The notes: generated by a model not told the origin, from the letters alone. DNA of 25,195 nucleotides from JAMOAW01 sp039908535 (GCA_039908535.1 JAMOAW010000061.1:1-25195); one strand, 5' to 3'. Positions 1 to 7,326 are shown, numbered from the stretch's first letter. Made by a program: numbers and translations.

Positions 1-378
1 CGACTGTTTCGTGAATTATTGGCTACAGGTTTGGAACGATTTAAAAAATATCATCCACTACCACCCATACCAGAAGACCTTGAGGAGGTAATGATCATGC
101 TGGCAACACATGTTGAAAAGTGGGAAAGGAATATTGAGCAAAGAAGTCGTCAGGAAGGTATACAGATCGGCGAGCAGAGAGGTCGCAAGGATGGCGAGCA
201 GAAAGGCGAAGCCAAAATGCTTCTACGCCAATTGACACGACGTTTTGGCAATTTGCCTACCAATATCCAAGAAAAGGTTAATGCGGCTGACCTGGAGACT
301 TTGGAACTTTGGGGTGACCAAATATTAGACGCACGTTCCCTCGAAGATGTCTTTGGACTAAATGTAAATTTAAATTGA
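1..378 (+). CDS. Rpn/PD-(D/E)XK-type protein with DUF4351 tail, C-terminal part
   Basis: The reading frame is open from the first base of the window, so the true start lies upstream. The visible part begins LFRELLATGLERF. It holds a charged linker with repeated GEQxG/GRKDGEQKGE segments, then a C-terminal block (LLRQLTRRFGNLP, then LETLELWGDQILDARSLEDVF) that looks like DUF4351. DUF4351 is usually found at the end of Rpn-like PD-(D/E)XK 'recombination-promoting nuclease / putative transposase' proteins. The nuclease domain itself would be outside the window, so its catalytic residues cannot be judged. A terminator-like hairpin lies about 150 bases downstream. Such genes are frequent in genomes rich in mobile DNA, and an IS200 element follows directly. 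The family call is fairly secure; the biochemical role is not. Confidence 0.7.
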   Translation, partial: RLFRELLATGLERFKKYHPLPPIPEDLEEVMIMLATHVEKWERNIEQRSRQEGIQIGEQRGRKDGEQKGEAKMLLRQLTRRFGNLPTNIQEKVNAADLETLELWGDQILDARSLEDVFGLNVNLN

Positions 379-400
379 TTATCAATTTATTGTAAATATT

Positions 401-472
401 CCGACTCTCTTTTGCCTACCAAGCCGGAGTCGAAAATTCTCCGTTGTGCATCGCAATAAAGAGCGGAGAATT
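401..472. repeat. Two adjacent small inverted repeats
   Basis: CGACTC (402-407) faces GAGTCG (427-432), and AATTCTCCG (435-443) faces CGGAGAATT (464-472). They lie after the DUF4351 gene and before the terminator. They could be transcript-end structures or mobile-element debris. No function can be assigned. Confidence 0.4.
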
Positions 473-526
473 AGTTTGACAGCGTATCACTTGGTCCACC
501 AATAAAATTTGTCATGAAATTTACCT

Positions 527-559
527 AAAAAAAGCCGTCTACCAAGGCGGCTTTTTTTT
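527..559. terminator. Bidirectional rho-independent terminator
   Basis: The stem GCCGTC (534-539) / GGCGGC (546-551), with one G-T pair and a six-base loop, is flanked by an A run before it and eight T after it (552-559). The A and T runs also pair, so it can act in either direction. It ends the DUF4351 transcript and insulates the IS200 element downstream. Confidence 0.75.
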
Positions 560-667
560 GTCCAAAAAAGTCCAATATTATCAATGGTTAGCGCAGGTGG
601 TTTGCAAATGCATTTGGTCTAAAACAGCCCCCGCGAACAGTGAGTTTGACATTTTAGGGAGTCAACC

Positions 668-718
668 AGGATCCTCTTATGTTGTGAGCCGCCAAGCATC
701 ACGAATAAGGAGGATCCT
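668..718 (+). promoter_or_regulatory. RBS-sequestering hairpin of IS200 tnpA
   Basis: AGGATCCTCTTAT (668-680) plus TTGTGA (682-687) pairs with TCACGA (699-704) plus ATAAGGAGGATCCT (705-718), with one bulge and one G-T pair. The loop is 688-698. The 3' arm contains AAGGAGG, the Shine-Dalgarno sequence of tnpA, whose ATG is at 720. In IS200 a comparable hairpin is known to mask the transposase ribosome binding site. The same role is inferred here from its position. Confidence 0.65.
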
Positions 719-719
719 G

Positions 720-1151
720 ATGAATGACGCACAAAGTTTAAATCACTCCAGGTGGGAGTGCAAATATCATGTAGTGTTTATCCCGAAGTGCCGCCGTCGC
801 TCGTTATACGAGCAGTTGAGGCGCCATCTTGGGGAGTTTTTTTGAACTCTGGCGCAGCAAAAGGAGTGCCGGATAGAGGAGGGGCATTTGATGTCCGACC
901 ATGTACATATGTTGATCTCAATACCACCGAAGTACGCGGTATCGCAGGTCATCGGGTACATCAAGGGCAAGTGTGCTATCCATTTGGCTCGAACATATGG
1001 TGAGCAGAGACGGAATTTTACCGGGCAGAGTTTTTGGGCACGCGGATATTATGTTTCGACGGTAGGTCGGGATGAAACGATAGTTCGTGAGTACATCCGT
1101 CAGCAGGAAAAAGAAGATCAGCGATTAGAGCAGTTGAAATTGAATTTCTAA
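720..1151 (+). pseudogene. tnpA: IS200/IS605 TnpA transposase with an in-frame TGA
   Basis: From ATG 720 the frame reads MNDAQSLNHSRWECKYHVVF, then meets TGA at 843-845 after GEFF. The same frame continues without shift as TLAQQKECRIEEGHL, the HUH motif region MSDHVHMLISIPP, the catalytic-tyrosine region WARGYYVSTVG, and a normal end at 1151. Ignoring the stop, the product is 143 residues, the usual TnpA length. Family members normally have an arginine-like residue where the TGA stands, so a single CGA-to-TGA change explains it. The frame is otherwise undamaged, so the loss looks recent, or the copy is used in trans. The ribosome binding site is buried in the hairpin at 668-718. Confidence 0.8.
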
Positions 1152-1158
1152 CGTTGAT

Positions 1159-1309
1159 CAGCCGCCTTTAGGCGGCCCATAAATGTAGGGACCGCGTTAG
1201 CGGGCCTTGTCCAGCCGCCTTTAGGCGGCCCATAAAATTGGGTCGCGTTAGCGACCCATCTAGCCTCTTTGAGCGGCTCACAAATTAAAGCCCCCGGCTC
1301 TGCCGGGGG
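1159..1309 (+). repeat. Three tandem units, each a pair of hairpins
   Basis: Units begin at 1159, 1212 and about 1261, spaced about 50 bp. Each has a first hairpin, a CA(T/C)AAA-like spacer, and a second hairpin. Units 1 and 2 share GCCGCC-TTTA-GGCGGC (1161-1176 and 1214-1229). Their second hairpins have a GTTA loop: GGACCGC/GCGGGCC (imperfect, 1189-1206) and GGGTCGC/GCGACCC (perfect, 1240-1257). Unit 3 is degenerate: AGCC..GCGGCT, then CCCCCGGC/GCCGGGGG. The array lies between the tnpA stop and the presumed right end of the IS. Confidence 0.7.
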
Positions 1310-1320
1310 ATACTTACTTG

Positions 1321-1777
1321 TCGTTGAGAGCGTGTCAATGGAGAACAAAAAATTCACATAGAATCCGCCAAGAATTGCTGCGAATAGTTGTTAGTTGAGG
1401 CAGTACCCACTAAAAAAAATGAACGGCTGGAATGATGACTTTCAGGACTGAAAAGGTTGTTGTTGCTCATGGAATTGGCTTTGACAATACAGATAAAACC
1501 AGATATCAAGTTTATAAAGATCATGTTCTGATAGGTTTTTTAGAAAAAAGGGCAATATTATGGCGACAAATGATACATCAACACGTCATTCTTCAAAACC
1601 GCTAATTTTTCCCTTGCGTCCAGGGAGGAGTCCATATATGTCACCGGAATTCCCGGTTCCAATTTCCTCTTTGGGGGCCATAGGAGAATATTGAATCTTG
1701 TACTCTTGACCTATCCAATAGTTTATAATAAAATTAATTTTATTATTATTTTTATTATGTGAAGGATTGGAGTTAAA
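1321..1777 (+). other. Gene-poor stretch with two tiny ORFs and the ATPase leader
   Basis: No recognisable gene is present. Two overlapping small ORFs exist in different frames: 1432-1605 (57 codons, MMTFRTEKVVVAHGIGF...) and 1560-1694 (44 codons, MATNDTSTRHSSKPL...). Neither has a convincing ribosome binding site or known relatives that I recognise. The last 60 bases are extremely AT-rich and hold a perfect 18-bp palindrome (1727-1744) overlapping a TATAAT (1724-1729). That may be the -10 box of the ATPase operon, but no good -35 lies at the right distance. Confidence 0.35.
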
Positions 1778-2944
1778 ATGTTTCTTGAAAGTTTAAAAAT
1801 CACCCATCTTCTCTCCTTTGGACCTGATTCGATGGAAATTTCTTTGCAACCATTAAATTTGATTATCGGTCCGAATGGTTCAGGAAAGTCTAATTTTTTA
1901 GAAGCGATCAGCTTATTACAGTCTGCCCCCAGGGATCTTAACGAACCTATACGCGATGCCGGTGGCATCCGAGAATGGTTATGGAAAGGGGGTAAAAAGG
2001 GGGATGTCGCACAGATAGAGGCGATCATAAAAAATTTTGATTTAAGAACAATCCCATTACGTCATTTACTCCTGTTTACTGAATCTGCATATCGATTTGA
2101 GATGGTACAGGAGTGTATTGAAAATAGAGATGCCTTACCTGGAGAGAAACAACCATTTTTTTATTATCATTTTAAAAGTGGTCGGGCTTGGCTGAATACA
2201 GGGAGGAAAAAAAGGGAACTCAAGCGGGAAACCATCCATCCAGAGCAGTCGATTCTTTCGCAAAGAAAGGATATCGATTTATATCCAGAGGTGACTCGTT
2301 TGGGGGAATTATATTTAAAAATAAAATTGTACAGAGAGTGGGGGATTGGTCGTTTTACTTCTCCTAGACAACCTCAAGATGGCCATGGAAAAAATGATTT
2401 TTTGGCTGAAGATTATAGAAATTTAGGTATGGTTCTCAATCGTCTGAAACAAAATATAGAAGCTAAGATGATTTTATTAAAATATTTGAATATGTTAAAC
2501 GGTGATATTAAAGATTTTGATGTCATTATGGAAGGTGGAAAGGTGCAGGTTTTTTTTCAGGAACAAAATATGGCCATTTCAGCCACACGTCTTTCTGATG
2601 GTACCCTGAGATATCTTTCTCTTTTAGCTATTCTTTGTCATCCTGAACCTCCTCCTCTTGTCTGTATAGAAGAACCTGAGTTGGGATTACATCCTGATAT
2701 TTTACCAAGCCTTGCTGAGTTACTTAAAGAGGCATCCAAGCGGATGCAACTGATAGTGACGACTCATTCAGAAATTTTGGTGGATCAATTTACCGATACC
2801 CCTGAGTCAGTCATTGTTTGCGAAAAAAAAAATATGCAAACCCAAATGCGCCGTTTGGAGCGGAAAGAACTTGAAGATTGGTTGGATGAATATGGATTGG
2901 GTACGGGATGGACTAAAGGCTATATCGGAGGGGTGAGATGGTGA
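1778..2944 (+). CDS. AAA family ATPase (RecF/OLD-like, AAA_15/AAA_21 type)
   Basis: The 388-residue protein starts at ATG 1778 behind GGAG. It begins with a RecF/SMC-like strand, MFLESLKITHLLSFG, followed by Walker A GPNGSGKSN (31-39). The C-terminal half has a signature-like LSDGTLRYLSL (about 270), Walker B VCIEEPELGLHP (about 294-305), and an H-switch region TTHSE (about 327-331). It ends in a tail typical of stand-alone AAA_21 ATPases (LEDWLDEYGLGTGW). No transmembrane segment or signal peptide is seen. The stop overlaps the start of the DUF4276 gene, so the two are translationally coupled. ATPases of this build usually control a nuclease or toxin partner, as in OLD, PARIS and retron ATPase systems. 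The family call is secure; a defence role is inferred from that architecture. Confidence 0.85.
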   Translation: MFLESLKITHLLSFGPDSMEISLQPLNLIIGPNGSGKSNFLEAISLLQSAPRDLNEPIRDAGGIREWLWKGGKKGDVAQIEAIIKNFDLRTIPLRHLLLFTESAYRFEMVQECIENRDALPGEKQPFFYYHFKSGRAWLNTGRKKRELKRETIHPEQSILSQRKDIDLYPEVTRLGELYLKIKLYREWGIGRFTSPRQPQDGHGKNDFLAEDYRNLGMVLNRLKQNIEAKMILLKYLNMLNGDIKDFDVIMEGGKVQVFFQEQNMAISATRLSDGTLRYLSLLAILCHPEPPPLVCIEEPELGLHPDILPSLAELLKEASKRMQLIVTTHSEILVDQFTDTPESVIVCEKKNMQTQMRRLERKELEDWLDEYGLGTGWTKGYIGGVRW

Positions 2945-3567
2945 ATATTCGCATTTTGGCGGAAGGTGGTGGGGAGAGAGGAATGCCGAGACGAGGATTA
3001 GATACAGAGATGCGGCAAGCATTCAAGACATTTATAAAGAAGTCAGGCATTCCAGAGGAGCGTTTTAGAGTGATGGCCTGTGGTTCACGGGATCAGGCTT
3101 TTAAAATGTTTCAGAGCGCATTAAACAAAGAAAATCCCAATGAGTATCCCCTGTTATTGGTGGATAGCGAAGATCCGGTTTTACCTAACGATGGAGCATG
3201 GACCCATCTTAAGAAAAGAGATGGTTGGAATCGCCCTCGGAAGGCCACCGATAACCAGGCACATCTCATGACTCAGTGTATGGAAAGTTGGTTTTTGGCC
3301 GATGTCAATTCATTGGTCTGTTTTTTTGGAGATGGGTTCAAAATAAATGGTTTGCCTTCGACCACATCTATTGATGCCGTCCCAAAAACGGACGTTTTAG
3401 ATAAATTAGAAAAGGCCTCGGATGGTTCAAAAAAAGGGAAATACCATAAAGGAAACCATTCCTGTGAAATTTTGGGTCGAATAGATCCAAAATTAGTGCA
3501 AAATAAATCCCCTTGGGCAAGCAAATTGTTTAAAACAATGAATGATCTTGTTAATCAAAATTTGTAA
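2938..3567 (+). CDS. DUF4276 family protein, putative TOPRIM-like effector of the ATPase
   Basis: The 209-residue protein starts at ATG 2938, inside the ATPase stop (ATGGTGA overlap), with a good ribosome binding site GGAGGGG (2927-2933). The N-terminus has ILAEGGGERG (5-14), with a conserved-looking acidic residue after a beta strand. LLLVDSEDPV (about 71-80) recalls the DxD of TOPRIM folds. The pattern QAHLMTQCMESWFLAD and the late KGKYHKGNHSCEILGRIDP segment match what I know of DUF4276. DUF4276 genes commonly sit next to AAA ATPases, as here. I infer a nuclease or related effector gated by the ATPase; catalysis has not been shown from sequence alone. About 120 bases downstream the nested IS begins. 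Confidence 0.75.
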   Translation: MVNIRILAEGGGERGMPRRGLDTEMRQAFKTFIKKSGIPEERFRVMACGSRDQAFKMFQSALNKENPNEYPLLLVDSEDPVLPNDGAWTHLKKRDGWNRPRKATDNQAHLMTQCMESWFLADVNSLVCFFGDGFKINGLPSTTSIDAVPKTDVLDKLEKASDGSKKGKYHKGNHSCEILGRIDPKLVQNKSPWASKLFKTMNDLVNQNL

Positions 3568-3685
3568 AGTGTTTGATTTTATTCGCAAGTAAAATATATA
3601 CTGTCTTTATTTTTTCCTCAATCAGCATGATTCTTTGCTGGCAACGGATGTCTGAATCTGATACTCTTAAATCATAAAAGAAATG

Positions 3686-3759
3686 GTAACTATTCAGTAC
3701 CCTATTCAAAAAAAATCCTTGACACGGTTTTTTGCAATTTTTTGAAAAATCGAATGCGA
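3686..3759 (+). repeat. Left arm of outer inverted repeat
   Basis: Starts GTAACTATTCAGTACCC, followed by a run of A, ATCCTTGACACGG, a T run, and TTGAAAAATCGAATGCGA. It matches the reverse complement of 4680-4755 with a few substitutions and a small length change in the T run. It directly abuts the left end of the IS1-like element. Confidence 0.7.
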
Positions 3760-4582
3760 GGTGGTCCTGCATTCAAGAAATGATTACATTCTTTCAGTAA
3801 GGTGATATTTTAGGTGAAAATTTCACAATAAATCGGAGAATGTAATCATGAATTGTCCAGCATGCGATTCAAATCAAGTAGTTCATAACGGTCACTCACG
3901 CCATGGAAAACAAAATCATAAATGCAATGCTTGCGGCAGGCAATTTGTTGAAAATCCAACGCGTTATAGAATATCTTAGGAAACTATAGCACTGGTGGAT
4001 CGGCTCCTTCTGGAAAAAATTCCCCTGGCAGGAATCGCACGTGCGGCACGAGTATCCGAGCGGTGGTTGCAATATTATGTTAACGAAGTTTATAGAACGG
4101 TGCCTCAAAAAATAATTGTTATCCCTAAAAAAAAGGCCGCCTCATCATTGAGTGTGATGAAATGTGGTCATTTGTCGGCAACAAAAATAACAAGTAGTGG
4201 ATCTGGCTTGCCATCGACAGAGACACCCGGGAAATTGTTGGGATTTATGTAGGTAGCCGTGATCGTAATGGCGCACAAATCCTATGGGAAAGCCTGCCTT
4301 CTGTTTATCGCCAATGCGCTGTTTGCTATACAGATTTTTTGGCTGCTTATGAGTAAATTCTACCAAGTAAACGGCATAAGGCCGTTGGAAAAGAGACAGG
4401 TCAAACCAATCACATAGAACGCTTCAATAACACAATGCGCCAAAGGATTTCCCGCTTGGTTAGAAGCACCCTTTCATTTTCAAAAAAAATCGAGAATCAC
4501 ATTGGGGCAATTTGGCTGTTCATTCATCACTATAATGCATCCTTGGTTCTAACATGAATTCTTAGCTGAATGCAGGACTACC
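3760..4582 (+). mobile_element. IS1-family insertion sequence, defective
   Basis: Terminal inverted repeats GGTGGTCCTGCATTCA (3760-3775) and the complement of GGTAGTCCTGCATTCA (4567-4582) differ at one base. The element is 823 bp, within the range expected for IS1-type elements. It encodes an InsA-like zinc-finger N-terminus and an InsB-like DDE domain, both interrupted. Confidence 0.75.
3848..4557 (+). pseudogene. IS1-type transposase (InsA-InsB), two stops and a -1 shift
   Basis: ATG 3848 opens with a zinc-binding InsA N-terminus: MNCPACDSNQVVHNG, then KCNACGRQF. TAG at 3977-3979 interrupts it, and the same frame goes on as a helix-turn-helix region (LLEKIPLAGIARAARVSERW). At an A8 run (4127-4134) the homology passes to the -1 frame, which encodes the DDE domain: IECDEMWSFVG, YTDFLAAYE, TAA at 4354-4356, then NHIERFNNTMRQR and RLVRST, ending at 4557. 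IS1 elements do use -1 slippage on an A run, so the shift may be natural. The two in-frame stops are not, and the gene is dead. Confidence 0.8.
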
Positions 4583-4679
4583 CCGGTGATACCATGTACT
4601 CAGAGATAATGATGATTCTGAACATGTTAGGCACTATCACTGGATGGCCAAAACTAGCCATATCAGGCAGATCTCTAAT

Positions 4680-4755
4680 TCGCATTCGATTTTTCAAAAA
4701 ATCGCAAAAAAAACCGTGTCAAGGATTTTTTTTGAATGGGGTGCTGAATAGTTAC
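4680..4755 (-). repeat. Right arm of outer inverted repeat
   Basis: Read on the minus strand it begins GTAACTATTCAGCACCCC and continues as a near copy of 3686-3759. Its outer edge lies about 105 bp before the dehydrogenase start, so the element is directly upstream of that promoter region. Confidence 0.7.
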
Positions 4756-4861
4756 TAATTTTTTTTGAATATTGCTGTCGTGAAATGATTCACTATTCTA
4801 TGCGAATGGCTTATCCTTGTAAAATGTGAATCTATCATAACATAAAAAGGGAGTAATACGT

Positions 4862-6184
4862 ATGAGTGGTTTGTTTACCGATGCCGCCAAAAGATTGGCA
4901 AAGGCAATGGTCTATGCGATGGTGTCGGAGGAGAGCATCGAACGGTTGAAAACACCGAAAGAGAGTTTGATTGTGCGGATCCCGGTGCGTATGGACAATG
5001 GGGAGTTGCGTACTTTTCAGGGGTATCGAGTTCGTTATGACGACACCCGTGGTCCCACCAAGGGGGGCATTCGCTTTCATCCCCAGGTTAACCTGGATGA
5101 AGTGCAGTCGTTGGCGTTTTGGATGACCTTTAAATGTGCGGTCCTCAATTTACCTTTTGGCGGTGGCAAGGGTGGGGTGGCGGTGGATCCAAAACAGTTG
5201 TCACGTTTTGAGTTGGAGCGTCTATCCAGAGGGTATATCGATGCCATCGCCAGTTTTATCGGCCCCGATAAAGACATTGCCGCCCCAGATGTCTATACCA
5301 ATGCCATGATTATGGGGTGGATGATGGACCAGTATAACACCATCGTGCGTGGTTTAAATCCTGGGGTGATCACGGGCAAGCCGCTCTCCATGGGGGGGAG
5401 CCTGGGGCGGGAGACGGCGACCGCTTTTGGTTCTTTTTTTACCATGCAGACCATTTTGCCTAAACTTGGCTATGCGCCAGAAAAAACCACGGTGGCTATT
5501 CAGGGGTTTGGCAATGCCGGTTCTATTTTGGCATCAAGACTTTTTGAGGCTGGGTATAAGGTGGTGGCCGTGAGCGATTCTCAGGGGGGGATTTATGATG
5601 CCAACGGATTGAAAATTTCTTGCATTTTGCGGGAAAAAGAGGCCAGCCATGCCTTGAAATCGGTGTATTGCCCTGGTTCCGTGCGGCAAACGGTAGACCA
5701 TCCCCAATTGCTTACCCCAGAGATGACCAAGCCGCAGTTGATCACCAACGAAGAGCTGTTGACGTTGGACGTTGATATATTGATTCCCGCCGCCTTGGAA
5801 AATCAGATCACCGAGAAAAATGCCGCAGCGATTCAGGCTAAGGTGATTTTTGAAGTGGCTAATGGACCCATTACCTCTGATGCGGATGATATTTTGGATC
5901 GCAAAGGCATTTTGGTGGTGCCGGATATTTTGACCAATGCGGGTGGGGTGACGGTGAGTTATTTTGAATGGGTTCAAAATCGCGCAGGCTATTATTGGTC
6001 TTTGGAGGAGGTCAACCAAAAATTGGAGAGTCGGATGATCGCGGAAACCGAACAGGTCTGGAAAATTGCTCAGGAGAAGAAGATTTCGTTGCGCACGGCA
6101 GCTTATGTATATGCGTTAACTCGGATTGGCGAGGCGATGGATGCGCGTGGCACCAAAAGCTATTTCCTCGGTGCAAACAGATAG
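4862..6184 (+). CDS. gdhA: Glu/Leu/Phe/Val family dehydrogenase (glutamate dehydrogenase)
   Basis: The 440-residue enzyme starts at ATG 4862, behind AAGGGAG. It interconverts glutamate and 2-oxoglutarate plus ammonia in the cytoplasm. It shows the dimerisation/substrate domain with GPTKGGIRFHP (64-74), the lysine-containing substrate motif PFGGGKGG (98-105) and the conserved aspartate in APDVYTN (141-147). The nucleotide-binding domain has GFGNAG (215-220). Length and motif order are typical of bacterial NAD(P) glutamate dehydrogenases. GFGNAG is followed by a normal beta-alpha-beta unit, with AVSDSQGGIYD at its end; cofactor choice cannot be decided by eye. Leucine or phenylalanine dehydrogenases share the fold, but the 440-residue length favours glutamate. 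It is followed 18 bases later by a small unknown gene. The gene symbol is tentative. Confidence 0.9.
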   Translation: MSGLFTDAAKRLAKAMVYAMVSEESIERLKTPKESLIVRIPVRMDNGELRTFQGYRVRYDDTRGPTKGGIRFHPQVNLDEVQSLAFWMTFKCAVLNLPFGGGKGGVAVDPKQLSRFELERLSRGYIDAIASFIGPDKDIAAPDVYTNAMIMGWMMDQYNTIVRGLNPGVITGKPLSMGGSLGRETATAFGSFFTMQTILPKLGYAPEKTTVAIQGFGNAGSILASRLFEAGYKVVAVSDSQGGIYDANGLKISCILREKEASHALKSVYCPGSVRQTVDHPQLLTPEMTKPQLITNEELLTLDVDILIPAALENQITEKNAAAIQAKVIFEVANGPITSDADDILDRKGILVVPDILTNAGGVTVSYFEWVQNRAGYYWSLEEVNQKLESRMIAETEQVWKIAQEKKISLRTAAYVYALTRIGEAMDARGTKSYFLGANR

Positions 6185-6202
6185 TTTCGCAAGGAGTGGT
6201 CG

Positions 6203-6436
6203 GTGAGTAAAAAAAAGTCTAAGTCAAAGGATTTCTCTTTTCCCTCTTCACATCCCAAAAATATTGTGATGGAATTGATGGCACAAGAGGGTATTCTCGC
6301 TGCCTCAGAAGCGGTCTCAATGTTAGATGAGGTGTTTACTTTGTCTGAGTTACAGGCATTGGTCGCCGAAATTGGGGAGATTGGGGTTTTTGTTGGCGAG
6401 AAAGAGGAGGAGGTATGGCTGTGGCTGGGACGGTAA
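6203..6436 (+). CDS. Small hypothetical protein, 77 residues
   Basis: It starts with GTG 6203 behind AAGGAG, 18 bases after the dehydrogenase stop, so it is probably co-transcribed. The product begins with a lysine/serine-rich stretch (MSKKKSKSKDFSFPSSHP), then an acidic helical region ending EKEEEVWLWLGR. There is no signal peptide or membrane segment. I do not recognise the family. Its end overlaps the next gene by about 20 bases in another frame, which points to a coupled pair. An adaptor or subunit role for the next protein is possible but unsupported. Confidence 0.6.
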   Translation: MSKKKSKSKDFSFPSSHPKNIVMELMAQEGILAASEAVSMLDEVFTLSELQALVAEIGEIGVFVGEKEEEVWLWLGR

Positions 6437-7326
6437 TGGGGGTGTTAGATTTGACGCAAGGCTATTTGGAGGCCTCGTGGTGGCAACACTTTTTCTCTAC
6501 TGGTCAGACGGGGGACAAAAATAGGGATGTCGATCCTGAACGGCTTGAATATAACGCCGTTTTTCGTTCTCTTGTAGAAGAATTTATGGTGTTGTTGTTG
6601 GCGGATAGTCGGGAGCGCCTACGCAAGGGGCGGGTACCCATGGAGAGTCAAGAGCAGTTGTGGCACCTGCTGTTTCGTGGTCGTTTGCGTTCTTGGTTGG
6701 CGGTGCGGATGCAGGATCCTCGTCAAGTAGCGACTGGTTTGCAGTTGGCAAAGGCTTTAAAACTGTTCTGTATCCGTCAGGAATCTTTAAAACAGCGGAC
6801 CGATTGGTTTACCGATTGGTCCGATCTTTTTTTGGTACCGGGAGGGCCTTTAAAGACGGTACGTTTTAATTTAGGCGGTCGTTCTCTTGGCATAAAAAGT
6901 TCATGGTGGCAATTTCGCCGTCATCCGGTGCATGGGGTAGAGGTTGTGGATTGGCGTTTTGTTTTTACCGATACCAAACCCAAACAGGAGGATTTTTTAG
7001 GTATGGCCATCAGTGCCCACCTTTTAGAACTCCTTCGCCCCGGCATTACCTTTGTCGGCACCTTGGAAAGCTACGGCACCCGTCTAGAGTCAGTGGGAAT
7101 CTCACAGAAAGAGTTGGGAGAGTTATTCCGGGAGCGGGTGCGAGATAGGAGGCGTTGCAGGATACTGAGAACATCATGCCCTGCGGGCAAAAGAAAAATC
7201 AAAATCAAACACAAAACCTTGGGGGATGAATCCCCAAAACCCCCTCTTTTTTTTAAAAAAATTAAAAAAAAAGGGGTCTGGGGGATTGCCCCCAGGGTCT
7301 TGATTTTTGTTTTTTCGATACTCTAA
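6415..7326 (+). CDS. Hypothetical protein, tail replaced by intergenic repeat R1
   Basis: 303 residues from ATG 6415, behind GAGGAGG. An alternative ATG at 6436 overlaps the previous stop as TAATG. The middle is rich in tryptophan and arginine (SRERLRKGRVPMESQEQLW, SSWWQFRRHPVHGVEVVDW, FVFTDTKPKQEDFLGMA). No known domain, signal peptide or membrane helix is seen. From about residue 252 (RTSCPAGKRKIKIKHKTLG...) to the end the codons lie in repeat R1, so about the last 50 residues are repeat-derived. The native C-terminus was probably lost. The stop overlaps the 3' end of thiL by four bases, tail to tail. The function is unknown. Confidence 0.6.
   Translation: MAVAGTVMGVLDLTQGYLEASWWQHFFSTGQTGDKNRDVDPERLEYNAVFRSLVEEFMVLLLADSRERLRKGRVPMESQEQLWHLLFRGRLRSWLAVRMQDPRQVATGLQLAKALKLFCIRQESLKQRTDWFTDWSDLFLVPGGPLKTVRFNLGGRSLGIKSSWWQFRRHPVHGVEVVDWRFVFTDTKPKQEDFLGMAISAHLLELLRPGITFVGTLESYGTRLESVGISQKELGELFRERVRDRRRCRILRTSCPAGKRKIKIKHKTLGDESPKPPLFFKKIKKKGVWGIAPRVLIFVFSIL
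7169..7321 (+). repeat. Intergenic hairpin repeat R1 (full-length member)
   Basis: Three hairpins in the family order: GCCC-TGC-GGGC (7178-7188); TTGGGG/CCCCAA with a GATGAAT-type loop (about 7219-7236); and CTGGGGG-ATTG-CCCCCAG (7278-7295), followed by GGTCTTGATTTTTG and ending at CGATA. It lies at the tail-to-tail junction of the unknown plus-strand gene and thiL. It is open in frame with the former. Confidence 0.8.

Larger units (their letters stand above)
660..1320 (+). mobile_element. IS200/IS605-family insertion sequence (approximate limits)
   Basis: This is a single-gene HUH-transposase element without long terminal inverted repeats, as expected for IS200. The left part carries a long hairpin over the tnpA ribosome binding site (668-718). 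The right part ends in a strong hairpin, CCCCCGGC-TCT-GCCGGGGG (1291-1309), like subterminal hairpins of this family. Exact ends cannot be set, because these elements make no target duplication. The transposase gene has an internal stop, so the copy is probably immobile on its own. Confidence 0.65.
3686..4755. mobile_element. Composite element: IS1-type IS lying between ~75-bp inverted repeats
   Basis: Outer inverted repeats (3686-3759 and 4680-4755) both begin GTAACTATTCAG when read inward and enclose a complete IS1-like element (3760-4582) plus about 97 bp on its right. The outer ends start with GTAA, a feature of IS66-type ends, but no IS66 gene is present. The structure may be a MITE or a deleted element invaded by an IS1. 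No target duplication is obvious at either level. Confidence 0.55.

Noticed and set aside
558..845. 95-codon ORF starting at TTG 558
   Set aside because: The first 54 codons are IS leader and terminator sequence. The real tnpA start is ATG 720, with AAGGAGG.
5534..6019. 161-codon antisense frame opposite gdh
   Set aside because: A shadow of a well-conserved gene. No ribosome binding site and no recognisable domain.
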